DNA of 43,090 nt from Azolla pinnata (Eukaryota > Streptophyta > Polypodiopsida > Salviniales > Salviniaceae), in the NCBI GenBank assembly GCA_037176905.1, contig JBBBWG010032087.1, positions 1 through 43,090 of the forward strand, in the 5' to 3' direction. Numbering within the stretch: the stretch's first letter is position 1; the number at the start of each line of letters is the position of its first letter. Shown here piece by piece: positions 1 to 10,850 of the stretch. The notes under the pieces were generated by a model. The model was given only the letters and a program-made list of their open reading frames with translations, did no database searches and was not told the DNA's origin. A program made the translations under genes and the position numbers.

Positions 1-506
1 CTGCTGCTGCTGCTTCCTCCTCTTCTTCTTCTGCTTCTGTTGGGCTGCCTGATCTGGTGCTGCAGAGACCCGTCCGTCTGCCCATCGTCTCTTCCAGCGG
101 GGCACCTCTCTTTTGGGGGCGATGGATGATGATGGATGGATGAGTCAGACGGGGCACGTGTCAGCTGCCCATTGGAAGCTCCCCGCGAGCTGATCTCACC
201 AAGAGCTCTTCTCGGAAGATCAATGTCCGGCCTACCCTCCCAAGCAGTACAGACCTGGAATCTATCTCTGCCCATCTCCTGGAATCTCTCCTGGAATCTG
301 ACACGAACACACCAACCGATCTGCTGGAATCTCTCCTGGAACCCGATCTGCTGGAATCCGCTGGAATCATACACTTGACACACCGGCTTTGACCTGGCCC
401 GGCACCATCACGAGCTCAGGATCTGCCATCTGCTCGAATCCGACACGACACCAACGCGCCCACCTGCTGGAATCGTACGCTGACGCGCCCATCCGACCTC
501 GCCCAG
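1..506. other. GC-rich flank with CTGGAATC-type repeats, no supported gene
   Basis: The first ~60 bases are CTG/CTT-rich. From about 255 to 480 the motif CTGGAATC (often CTCCTGGAATC) recurs at irregular spacing of 10 to 40 bp, mixed with CACCAAC and TTGACACACC words. The TTGACACACC plus TGACC combination recurs at 3283-3335, on the far side of the retroelement, so this stretch probably belongs to the same repeat family. Short ORFs here show no family resemblance. On the minus strand an ATG at 85 opens a frame that runs off the left edge with a Glu/Ala-rich low-complexity start. It could be the 5' end of a gene outside the window, but nothing else supports it. Confidence 0.4.
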
Positions 507-625
507 AATTGTCGGACCAAAGCGAGAGTTTGAACCGATGGAAGGAGGATATGAGAGAATAGAAGAACCGAGAGAAGACGGGATCGATTAGAGAAGAGTG
601 GGTTTATTAGAATAGAATGGGTACA
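507..625. repeat. Inverted-repeat arm paired with 2795-2907
   Basis: The block holding GGGTTTATTAGAATAGAATG (600-619) matches the reverse complement of 2801-2820 exactly. The similarity continues outward through the AGAGAAGA-rich part to GTTTGAACCGATGG against its diverged complement near 2880. This block is inverted between the two flanks although the adjoining 640-935 and 2908-3225 blocks are direct, so the element has been rearranged or is composite. Confidence 0.6.
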
Positions 626-639
626 AGGAGCTCAAGACT

Positions 640-935
640 GGCATTGATTCGAAATGATTTGATATAATTTATATATCCCTATTTCTAGGTTTCTATAGAT
701 TAGCTTAGAGATTTCTAAGATGTCCTAGAAAGTTCTAGAGTTTTCTCTTAATACAATAATGACTATATTATGAAAAAACATTCGATGTCATAATTGGTTA
801 CCTCAATGGTGGAATTTTGCATTATGTAGTACTAGATCCTGAGTTCAAGTCTAGGTGAAGCATAATATTCGCAGATTCCTAACGCTATACTCTCTCCTTT
901 TAAAAGGATGAGTGGAAGGAGTCGTTAACAATGTA
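640..935. repeat. Left copy of LTR-like direct repeat
   Basis: The sequence from the ATTCGAAATGATTTGATAT stretch through TTTCTATAGATTAGC, TCTAGAGTTTTCTC and ACAATAATGACTATATTATGA to the CTTTTAAAAGG end is matched in order and in the same orientation at about 2908-3210. Both copies contain a tRNA-promoter-like pair: an A-box-like TTACCTCAATGG and a B-box-like GAGTTCAAGTCT about 45 bp apart (805-860 here). This could be an LTR portion, or an LTR plus a SINE-like insert. Exact ends were not determined. Confidence 0.6.
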
Positions 936-961
936 AGGCTGGGTTTGTTGGGATAGCGACG

Positions 962-1297
962 TCAATAGTAGCTATCGATAAGAGCTTGAGCATTATAAAC
1001 ATTATTGACGGGTTCCCATGTGCGATCGCTTAAGGTATAGCCTAGCCAATCAATTAGATAATAGAATTTATTGTACACAATCTTAGAATCAGAAATGGAA
1101 GCTACCTCGTACTCCGAGTTGTTAGCAAGTTGGAGAGGAGGTGGGGGCGGTGCGACACAATTGGGAATCGAGTTGGTGTGACGAGGTTCCAAAAGAGAGC
1201 AATGAAAAGCTAGATGAAGCTGCAAATTTGAAGGAAGATCAAGACGAAATGTTGCATCATTAATTCGCTCTATAATAGAACAAAAGGACCTAATCAT
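962..1297 (-). pseudogene. Retroelement integrase C-terminus with chromodomain (fragment)
   Basis: This 111-residue open frame is the last part of the chromovirus polyprotein. Residues 1-40 resemble the integrase C-terminal region that precedes the chromodomain (NDATFRLDLPSNLQLHLAFH, then a short Pro-rich spacer). The chromodomain follows, with YEVASISDSK, the YLIDWLGY strand and the RTWEPVNNV aromatic signature, and it ends at a natural stop. In intact elements a chromodomain steers integration toward particular chromatin. Here it is cut off from the rest of pol by frame breaks, so no function is expected. Confidence 0.8.
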
Positions 1298-2794
1298 GAA
1301 TAATCTAACTTATCACACTATCAAGTAGTCTTTATGTGATGGCGTAATAACCATACCCAATCACCAATCTTGAATGGAGACGGAAGACAATGTTGATCTG
1401 CATGAGCCTGATCTTGGGCTTGAGCTTTCTAAATATGTGAAGTCAACTCGGATTGGAGCTGTTGTAGTCGATGGAGATACTACTCTACACTAGGGTTTGA
1501 TGAGATCATCAAAATGTCCAAGAGACACCATTGAGGATGGTTGCCAATGTAAGCATAGAAAGGTGTGATATTCGTAAAAGAGTGTACAGTGTTATTGTAC
1601 GCTAACTCTGCAAGATGTAATATATGACTCTAATCATTTTGTTGATAGCTGAGTAAGTATCGAAGATACTACTCAAGTGTTTGATTTGTGTACTTTGTTT
1701 GGCCATCAATTTTAGGATGATATACTAAAGAGAGTTTGCAAGAAATTCGGAGTCCGTCACATAGGTGCTTCCAAAAGTGAGATAAATTGCGAACTGCAAT
1801 CACTAATTATGTTGTCTAGAATACCACGATTGCGAAGTACTTCACGCATAATAATATTTATTGTTTATTGACTATTGATGTTCTTTATGTAGAGGAAAAA
1901 ATGTGTCATCTTAGTAAATCGATCCACAACTTTTACAATAGCACAAAACCCTATGAGGGTGGTAGATCTGTAATGAAATCCATAGAAATGGACTCCCATG
2001 GCTTGCATGGAGGTAGCAATGGTTGTACCAACCCATAGGATAATGTCAGGCATTTTGGCTCGATAACATGTGTCACATATGCGAACATAATCCATCTTCA
2101 ATAAATTGTTGTAAATGAGACCACCAAAATAATCGTTTCACTAACTCCATGGTCTTGGTAATACCAGAGTGTTCGGCCATATAAGCATCATGATAGTGTT
2201 CCAACACTCGAAGGCGTGGTGATCCATCAGGGACATAAAGGAGATTATTGTAAAAAAAGTAAGTTATCTTGCCACTTGAACTCCTTATAACGTAGAGATG
2301 ACCCTTGCAATGTGGAGTAAGATGCATGATTTGAACCAAGATAGGCGAAGATATCCTTAACAAAATCATCAGAGTAAAGTTGTTGTTGGATAGTATCAAG
2401 AAGTTTGAATCCAATGGCGTGGCACAAACTGTTGTTACTTGTAGTTTTGTTGGACCAAGGAGAACTTGCTTTTGATTGTCGAAAACTGGATCTCCAGGGC
2501 GAAGTGTCGAATATGAGTGTCGAGATAGAACATTTGCTTGCTTTTGTTGTTTCCCTGGGCAAAAAATGATTTTAAAATCAAAACGAGTTAAAAATTATGC
2601 CCATTGAGCTTGTCTCCAATTTAGCACTTGAGTTGTCTGAAAATATGTAAGATTTTTGTGGATTTGATGAGACAAACCTTCTAAGAAATGTGGTCACTAC
2701 GCAAAAGAGTCGCCCACAACTAGAACTCTTTTGTCATGCACCTCGTACAACACCAGTCTTCAACTCAAAGCCTACCCTGTATCCAATTCCTTAT

Positions 2795-2907
2795 TGTATT
2801 CATTCTATTCTAATAAACCCATTTTTCTTTTATCAATCCATTCTATTTTCTTCTGCTCTCTTATATATTCATTCAATCGTTCAAACTCTTGCTTTGTTCT
2901 AACAATT
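2795..2907. repeat. Inverted-repeat arm paired with 507-625
   Basis: This is the mate of the 507-625 arm. It reads CATTCTATTCTAATAAACCC and continues to TTCAAACTCTTGCTTTG, which resembles the U5 end of a gypsy LTR on the plus strand. The pol remnant next to it is on the minus strand. Confidence 0.55.
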
Positions 2908-3225
2908 AGATTCGAATTAATTTGATATGATCTATATGTTCTTATTTATAGATTTCTATAGATTAGCCTACAAATTTCTAGAATGTTTTAGACCTAGAAT
3001 ACTCTAGGATGGTCTTGAAGATTCTAGAATGTTCTAGACAGTTCTAGAGTTTTCTCCGAATACAACAATAACTATATTATGATTAAACAATAAAAAAAAC
3101 GTATCATTTTATGATTAGTTAGTTACCTTAATGGTTAGGTTTCGTATTATGTAATACGAGATTCGAAGTTCAAATCCAAGTGAAACATAGCGTTCACGGA
3201 TTACTAACAAGAATCATTATGGAGC
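2908..3225. repeat. Right copy of LTR-like direct repeat
   Basis: This is the partner of the repeat at 640-935, in the same orientation and clearly diverged by substitutions and small indels. It carries the same TTTCTATAGATTAGC, TCTAGAGTTTTCTC and AACAATAACTATATTATGA landmarks, and again an A-box-like TTACCTTAATGG followed by a B-box-like AAGTTCAAATCC. The divergence suggests an old insertion. Confidence 0.6.
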
Positions 3226-4080
3226 GGTTTGCTATCTGTTGGAATCTCATCATGCCAATTTGTTAGAATCATCAATACTTTTCTTGACACACCAATCTGA
3301 CCCAACCTTTTCTTGACACACCAATCAGACCCGACCTTTTCATTGCCTTGATTGGTGCTACAATCCAGAATGCACTATACCCACTTGACATCTACGTCTT
3401 TGGAGATGAGGATTGAAGGCCTAACTTTATGGTGATAGAGCTTGACCCAAAAATAGCTTACAAATGGGCCAAAGGAGTATAGTACATAGACTTGTGAGTA
3501 AATTGGTCGGAGACCAGCTAGCACATCACCAATAATGACCAGAACTAAATAGAAAAGTACGCACAAAATTTGATTACCTTAGTCTAAACATAGTCAACCT
3601 AACACCAATGTCTCGTGTTGCTCTGATTATAAGGTAGATTGTTAGTACCTCATTGTACGCGTGTACAGAACCACGTTAGACTACTAAGTTACTAATGATA
3701 CGAGCTATTGATCACGATTTTTTATTATGATTAGGAGTGGAAGAAGATCAGGTGTGTATGTGTACTTTTGTGTGAGAAGAGGAAACGCCATCGGACAGTG
3801 TATCAAGTACACAAGAGAAAGGGATGATTATATTGCTCGATCGGACATGAACCATCAGAAAAACAAATGAGGAGTTTATACAAATGTCCGATTCATTGAC
3901 TCGATTCCCTCGTAAAAATCAAGCAGTTGGTGGGCAATCTACTACCGAGACTCAGCATGTTCGTAACTTGAGCTCCGTCAAACAACTACTTGATGAAGCC
4001 AGTTTTTGAACAAGCTTCCTATCAGGAGACGGTCAATCCGTCCTAAACAAATTACCGTTTTCTTGCTTAGCATACAAAGC
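3226..4080. other. Intergenic DNA, no gene seen
   Basis: This is AT-rich sequence with a short direct duplication near 3283-3335 (TTTTCTTGACACACCAATC twice). No ORF here looks like a conserved protein and no RNA gene was recognised. It probably includes more degraded repeat sequence. Confidence 0.5.
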
Positions 4081-4085
4081 AGTGC

Positions 4086-4144
4086 AATCAATCTATCTAT
4101 CTATCGATCTATTAATCTATCTATCTATTAATTCATCTATCTAT
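4086..4144. repeat. ATCT/ATTA microsatellite
   Basis: This is a run of ATCT tetranucleotides interrupted by ATCG and ATTA units. It lies directly before the palindrome cluster. Confidence 0.85.
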
Positions 4145-4292
4145 GGTTAAGAGACTTTAACCATAGTTGTCCACATCCATGGTTAAAGTCTCTTAACTTC
4201 CATGATCCACATCCATGGTTAAGAGACTTTAACCATGGTTACAAGTAACCATGGTTAAGTTAAACCAACCAAGACTGTTTAACCATGGTTAA
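4142..4292. repeat. Cluster of nested palindromes built on CCATGGTTAA
   Basis: Several hairpin-forming words sit within 150 bp. TATGGTTAA..TTAACCATA around GAGACT is at 4142-4165. CCATGGTTAAAGTCTCTTAA, its reversed form, is at about 4178. The full CCATGGTTAAGAGACTTTAACCATGG-type element is at 4213-4238. GGTTACAAGTAACC follows, then a GTTTAACCATGGTTAAA element at about 4277. The units appear in alternating orientation, so neighbours can also pair with each other. The cluster ends about 215 bp before the DUF3754 start codon. It may be a MITE-like remnant or a promoter-region structure. Confidence 0.75.
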
Positions 4293-4359
4293 AGCTTGAG
4301 CTTCATCCATGCTCCGAAGAAAAGCATCTCGTCAGTTTCACTCCGCGTCTTCCCGTTTC

Positions 4360-4398
4360 TGCTTCTTCTTCTTCTTCTTCTTCTTCTTCTTCTTCTTG
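4360..4398. repeat. CTT trinucleotide tract in 5' leader
   Basis: About a dozen CTT units lie upstream of the ATG at 4507. This pyrimidine tract is typical of plant promoters and 5' leaders (Y-patch/CTT). Confidence 0.8.
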
Positions 4399-4506
4399 TT
4401 GACCTTCGATCTTTTCCTCGGCAGAAGTTCCTCAGCTACAACCTGAACTCGGAGATCTTTCAGCCCCCCCAAACACCCTCAGTCTTTTGGATTGGCAGAG
4501 GAAAAA

Positions 4507-7500
4507 ATGGCCGGGAGAAAGAAAGAGAAGAAGAAGGAGATCATGAGGATCGAGCGGGAATCTGTGATTATGACCATGAAACCTAAGCTGATCATGGGTT
4601 TAGCTGAGGACATCGGTATATTCTTTAAACTTTACCTCTGCGGTTTCTGGTCTTGATCAATCGCTCACCGTGGTGATTTCTATCATTATATTCTCCCAGT
4701 TCCACCATTTCTTACATCGATTAATTTGGCATAGGTAGTTTGGTATGCTTGCATTGTTGTTACCTATCCCTCAATTGAGTCTAAAGGATTAGATTAGGAC
4801 TCCGCACGTTCTTGTACCTGTGCATTGTGCACATTCTTATGTGCATTCTTTCAATCAATCCTAACAGATTCTTCTTCCCACCTCTGGACCACTGATCATT
4901 TTCCAGCTTTTGATGCTTGCATTTTCATGCATTCTTGTTATCATGTAAATCCCAAATTTACATTTTTGAGCTCACTTGATGATTATCTTTATGAATTTCT
5001 CGATATACTTATATGGATGATAACTGCTGTGCGCCTGTGTTTGTCGATGCTTAGATTAAGCTGACTGATATCTTTCAATTGTTGCTAAAATTTGTATGCA
5101 TGAAGTTCTGATTGTCGCTGTTTTTAGCTGATGATCATTAATATGTAAGTATTATAAATTCACCTTTTTCTCAACGCTTCACTTGATGATGACTGACATT
5201 TTCTACTGGTATTTCCCTGTTTTTAACCGATTATTCTATTTCTGCATTTAGAAATATGACTATTATACAGATGAAATGTGTAGGATCACGAATGAGAAAC
5301 AAACATGCTTATAAATAATGTATTTTAGTCGGTTAGCCTAAAATGGCCAGGAATAGATGGGCATGCAAAAAGATACATGTCTTCTTAAGGAGATGTACTG
5401 ATATAGTTACAAGCGTTAAATTGTACATTGATTCAATAGAAGTACATAATATATATTTTCGAAACTCAAAGTTTTATATTTCTACCGTGCATCATCATAT
5501 CCAGATAGAATTTGGTGTCAGCAGATGAAATTGGCATATGACTTTCTCTTCTTTTGAGAGCATGCATTCATGTCTTGTATGTCTGAAACCCCTGGTTGAC
5601 CAATGTAGGTGAAGATATTGCACAAAATCTGCTCTGCTTTTAAATCATTACAAATTAATTTGCAGATGTAACCTGACTCTATTTTATTTCCCCCCTGGTT
5701 CCAATCCTTACATTTTTCTTTTGTTCCTGGTTATATTCATAATGATTTAGAGCTTGACACCGATAGAGAAGAATTTTTAGTTCTCTGCAAGCGAATCGAT
5801 GCAACCATCCGTGCATGGTATCATCCGGAATTTGAAGAGTTAATGGTATAATGTTGGAGAATTTATTTCACAAAATGAAAATTGTTTTTTGATCAAAGTC
5901 TTAAAAGAAAATTTTGTCTGTGTTTTCATTCAGCAATTGTATTCTCTATTTGATCCCATATCGGGTGCTAAGAAGTTGGAGCAACAAAGGCTTTCACCTG
6001 AACGTGTAGATTTCTTGGAGCAGCAATTTCTTAAGCACCTCTTCAAGGTTAGTTAACACAATCTGTGACTATTACAGTACCTCAAAAGTAAAATGTGGGA
6101 TGTATGTATGCATATCTTTTATTCAGATCTTATTATCCCATGTATATTACACGGGGAGGGTATTTAAATTTGTGATTCTATAAATTCTTAGATGAGTTCC
6201 TTAATGATGATTTTGGATTGTAATGAAGATCAAGGAACAAAAAAGAAACAATGTTGACAGTATGAAGTAATGTTGAGATACACTTAACATATCAGGTTCT
6301 TAATGGGGATCAAGCTCTTAGTACAATAATAGAATAACTAAAGAAGTGGGTAAGACGTTGAATCTAAACTGAGCCATAAATGCCAAGGTCTATATTGATG
6401 TGTCTTGCATTCAGAGAGATATGCCTAAAAAGTGCTGTTGCTTGATCTAGGGTAAATACTTTGGATTATAGCGTTTAGAGTCCTAGCCGTGCTTGAGATC
6501 TTTGAATAGATGGATTTCTGAACCTTCTCACTCCTCATAATAGCCTCTGCGTGGTAACGCTAGCAAGAGCATTTTGAGGAGTTGACTGTTTTAATACATT
6601 ACCCTTGGAGTGTGCCCATATTTTCATGGTCATATGGCCGTATCCAGTTAGATTCTAGTGGTTGCTTCTGCAAGGCCATATGAGGGGTATAGTATAGGTG
6701 TGAACTTATGCGAGCTGACCTTTTAGAACCTATTTCTACACTGGGTTATCTCTATAAAAACATATTTTTGTCTACAACTTTACGTTCTTGACTCCTCTGA
6801 TAAGATGGTCAATAGTTCTGTGTTTGTCAGTAGTTGGCTTGTTCCACAGTTGTCTTGTAACGTTTCTCACTCCTTGGTCTGGGTCATTTTGTAGTTTTCC
6901 TAAAAGTTTAGCCATACAAGATGCAAAGCCGCAATAATCTGTATCATAGTTGATGAGATTATCTCTATTTCTTTGTTTTTTATAACGTCTTGACCCAGTT
7001 ATCTTGTTAATCTCGGCGAAACAATAGTGCTTTCACCTGATTTATTAGTGCTTGTATCATTATTTGAACAGTTATTTAGCATTTCTAGCATGCATTTCGT
7101 TACTCCTGTGTTTCCTTGTTTTTTTAATTAAAACTAAAATCCTTTGGGCATTAAAGAACACAGTTTTCATGGGTTTTTTGTTGCCTTTCATGCATATCTG
7201 CTACTTATTTCAGTATTTTCAATGACTGAAGAAGACTTTCCACTAGCATTTGCACGTCCATGATGTCTTTTGATGTCTCCTGTGGCCTTTTTGCAAAGTA
7301 ATGCATTTTGCGTCTTTATCAAGCTTATCTGCGAAGGTGAGAGGAAAAACTTCTTGCTAAGAATGATGGGTTTGGTTTTAGATTATGCGAAAAAGTAACT
7401 ACAAGCTTTTGAGTGATGATGAAGTGGAGATAGCAAACATGGGACAATATCTGCTAAATCTACCAATTGCAGTGGATACCTCTAAGGTATTTGTTTTATC

Positions 7501-10500
7501 TTACATTCTTAGTCACGATTTACCACTTGCAATAACATCTAGCTGTGTATGAGATTGCAGTTGGATAGTAAGCTTTTCTCCAAATTCTTTGATGAAAATC
7601 CGATGGATTATCTTCCAGCATTTGCAAAGCAGGTATATTTTCTTTTCAACTTTCAAAATTATGTTACTTGTCTGGATGGTGTCATATTTCTTATATCCAT
7701 GCTGGTGTTCTATGTTTCTGCAGTATGTTCTTTTTCGTCAAGGTATTGGTTTTGACCAGACCACAGGCTTCTTCTTTTCAGAGAAGATTGATTCTTTGAT
7801 TGGGCGTATTTGGGACTATTTTCTATCGAAGACAAGGTAAATATTCAATTAATTGTTCTCTCGTTTTTTATCTCTAAGACCTGCGCTGTTTCATAATATT
7901 ATTTCTTTAATTGGTTATGTTGTATACAGGTTGCGGAAGTTGTTTTCCAAGAAAGAATCAACTCATAGAAGCAGTTCTATGAAGAGGATACTGGATTCAA
8001 TTCCAGATCAAAATGCTACTGACAAAGAAAAGGATTTATATGTTGAACGCATCCGCATTCAAAACCTGGAATTAAGGTGACATTTCATATTGTTTTTGCA
8101 AAGGTCAAGGTACTTGTTTTGCCTTCTTTCATGATATTGATGTTGTATATGACATGGTCATGTATAATGTGATGCCAGGGTAAAGTTATACTTTGGACAT
8201 CTAAAAGCTTAGGGAATGTGCATTATGGTGTTGTTTGACCCTCAACATGTGTAAAATATGTTTACTAACGTTTATTTTTCTGTTTCTCTTTTGTAGTGTG
8301 AAGAATTTCATGAGTAAAACAACTGTCCAAGAACCTACCTTTGAGAGGATGATTCTCGTTTATAGGTACTAAAACTTTGTTAATCCCTATCCTACTTTGC
8401 TATCTCGTCATTTGTACAGCATTTTTCTTAATATGATTCTCTAATCTTGCTGCATTTGATTCAAGGCGAGCCACACCGCGTAATGACAAATCAAAATATG
8501 GAGACAGAGCAATTCATATTAAGCAGTTTCGGCACATTCCGATGGCTGACATGGAACTTGTGCTGGTCTGATTACTTTACTCTCTCAAGTGAACAAACTC
8601 AAGATGGATCTTACATTTGTCATATCTAACAGGCCCATTGTTGTGATATAAGCAGCCAGAGAAAAAGAATCCTGGATTAACCCCGATGGATTGGACAAAG
8701 CTAATGGTTTCAGCAGGCATTGGATTGGTAAACAACCCTTCACACTACAAACTACACTGTATTTGTACTAATATTTAATTTTCACAATGTAGTTTATGTG
8801 CTTATACTGCATATTGTAACTGGTAGGTCACTCTTTTAACATCTCTGGAAATGCCAAAGGCTGACTTTTGGGTCGTCATGGCAATCCTTGGAGCTATAGT
8901 TGGTTACTGTGTGAAGATCTTTTTATCGTAAGTAAAATGTCCTGATGCTGAAAATTTTCACATGTCGAGGCTTGCTTCTGGATTATTCTTTGTGGGAGGG
9001 ACACTAAGATTTTTCATTTGACAGTTTTCAGCAAAGCTTAATCCAGTACCAAAATCTAATAACACGATCCATGTATGACAAGCAGCTTGATAGTGGGAAA
9101 GGAACACTCCTTCATATGTGTGATGATGTGATACAGCAAGAGGTGCTTATTCTCTTGTCTCTATCAGCATTAATATTCATTTTCATCCAAATATTTTCAT
9201 GGAGATCTTGTAGAGTTGTTGATTTTTGTGCCCTAAGATCATTTCTAGGTTATTTTATTTTCCCTTTCAAATAAACAAATCCTGATTATGTTTTTGTATG
9301 TTTAGGTAAAAGAGGTGATACTCGCTTATTTTGTATTGATCTCTCAAGGGAAAGCCACAAAGGAGGTATCTATTTAGTTGAAGTAGTTTTATGTTGTTTT
9401 GGTTCTTGTTTTTCTTTCTACAGTGATCTAGCAATCTTTCTCTCCCTCATATTTTGTGATGACACTCTACAATTCATACAGTGAGTGTTGACAAAATAAA
9501 GTAGGTGTTAGCCCTCCACGTTAGCTCTCAAATTGGCTGAGAACTTTGGATCTGATCATAATAAACTGAAATCAGGTGGGATATTTAGAAGCAGTCATAG
9601 GGGTTGGTTTACATTCTGTTATGGCACATTTGCAGTTTTTTTCATGGTTACGTGTGAAACGATGGCTTATACCCTTAATATATCAATAGAAATGTGGCAT
9701 GTCCAGGACCGAGAGTATCTTGAATCATTGATAGGTCAAGCAAAAGCTATACACCATTCTTTCTATGTTGGAATTAATAGAAATATACAGGTGATACACA
9801 ATCTCTTCAAGCAATCTCTTAATTGATGTAGATATAGATATATACCTTACATTCTGATGCAGATTCTGTAGAAATATGAAGGTGATATATAATCTTGTCA
9901 TGACAGCCGTAGTGACAACCTTCCATCCCCCCATAAGAAGACTAGAAGTTGAATTCATGTGAACCTCCTAAAAATTAAGTAAGAATTGATTGTACTGAAA
10001 CCAGATAGGCGACCTTAATAATGAGTATGTTCATTTTGTAGAATCCATGGATAGATAAATCCATAAAAACACTCTTGGCATGATGAGATAGTCCTGCAGA
10101 ATGCTGCAGATGCAATTTGGGTATAATAATCATGGCTTATGAACTGTTCTAAGGACTCTAGAATGTGCTCGGCATTTCATTGAGACAGCCTCATGAAGAA
10201 GGGATATTTTAGAAGCGTTATTTAAAAAGGAGGGAAATAGTATGAACACTACATGTGGAATTTCATGAGATATCCTTCGTTTTATGAGAAGTCCTTTTTA
10301 GTCAAAGGCTGACTGACACACAAAACTACTGGATGTATAGGATCTTGACTTCCGATGTGAAACATTAATGATAGAGGAGTTTGAAGAAAAATGCGATTTT
10401 GAAGTGGAGGATGCGATTCAGAAGATGAAAAGGCTCGGGCTCGTCACAAGGGTAATTCACTCAAGCTTCCTTAGAGCAGTTAAAAAAATGTGGATTCTTA

Positions 10501-10850
10501 TCTGTCCTTTTGTTTCGATCTGGTCCAAATGGGTTCTCAATTTAGCCAAGCCCATTTCTTCTTATTATGAGAGCACATTAAAATTTTTCACTTTAATGTC
10601 TTTTGTTTTGATCTAGTCCAAAATGAGCTTCCATTTCAGTTAACCCATTTATTGTGATAAAAAGCAGTTTAAAATGTGGATTCTCATCTGTACTTTTGTT
10701 TCGTGAGTTCTTTGTTATTCAGCCAACCTAATTGTTCTTATTGCGAATTTCCAGGATTCTGTTGGGCGGTATAGCCACATACCATTGAAGAGGGCCAATG
10801 AGATACTAGGCCAGACAACAGAAGAGAAAGTAGCACAGGTGTTGGGATAG
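4507..10850 (+). CDS. DUF3754 (TMEM143-like) membrane protein
   Basis: Fifteen exons join in phase to a 493-residue protein: 4507-4615, 5751-5845, 5934-6047, 7382-7486, 7561-7632, 7724-7836, 7930-8076, 8297-8365, 8466-8565, 8656-8727, 8827-8927, 9025-9142, 9306-9365, 10341-10451 and 10755-10850. The start is the first ATG in frame with the conserved body and opens with a Lys/Glu-rich [11 protein letters not shown]. The [11 protein letters not shown] block (exon 6) and the region from about residue 320 match the DUF3754 family as I know it. Two hydrophobic segments, near 320-338 and about 345-367 ([20 protein letters not shown]), look membrane-spanning. They are followed by [20 protein letters not shown] and an acidic C-terminal helix. 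The biochemical role of the family is not established to my knowledge. A poly(A)-signal-like AATAAA lies at 11000. The gene is convergent with cactin. Confidence 0.9.
6048..7381 (+). other. Intron 3 of the DUF3754 gene
   Basis: This 1.33-kb AT-rich intron is the longest in the gene. It is bounded by AAG|GTTAG and TTTTAG|ATT. I see no ORF, repeat or RNA gene in it. Confidence 0.7.

Larger units (their letters stand above)
507..3225 (-). mobile_element. Decayed Ty3/gypsy chromovirus retrotransposon
   Basis: Read on the minus strand, the domains follow Ty3/gypsy pol order. An RNase H C-terminal part lies at about 2680-2510 (HKNLTYFQTTQVLNWRQAQW, then a stop where a Glu is expected, then a PGKQ..QANVLSRH tail). 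The H2C2 zinc-binding part of integrase is at about 2200-2100 (EHSGITKTMELVKRLFWW). The integrase core start is at about 2085-1890 (CDTCYRAK, VVDRFTKMTHF). A chromodomain at about 1110-962 ends in a stop. Frames are broken by stops and shifts, and reverse transcriptase, protease and gag are not recognisable, so the copy is dead and internally truncated. Related repeat blocks flank it and are listed separately. The chromodomain after integrase marks the chromovirus lineage. I am confident of the family and less sure of the outer limits. Confidence 0.85.

Noticed and set aside
1..85. Minus-strand ATG at 85 opening a Glu/Ala-rich frame to the left edge
   Set aside because: Only 28 codons of trinucleotide-repeat-like sequence are visible. 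There is no domain or splice evidence.
9366..10340. Open frame 9533-9826 as a possible extra exon of the DUF3754 gene
   Set aside because: Exons 13 and 14 join in phase without it and the family sequence runs on directly (KATKE then [10 protein letters not shown]). The peptide shows no family features.
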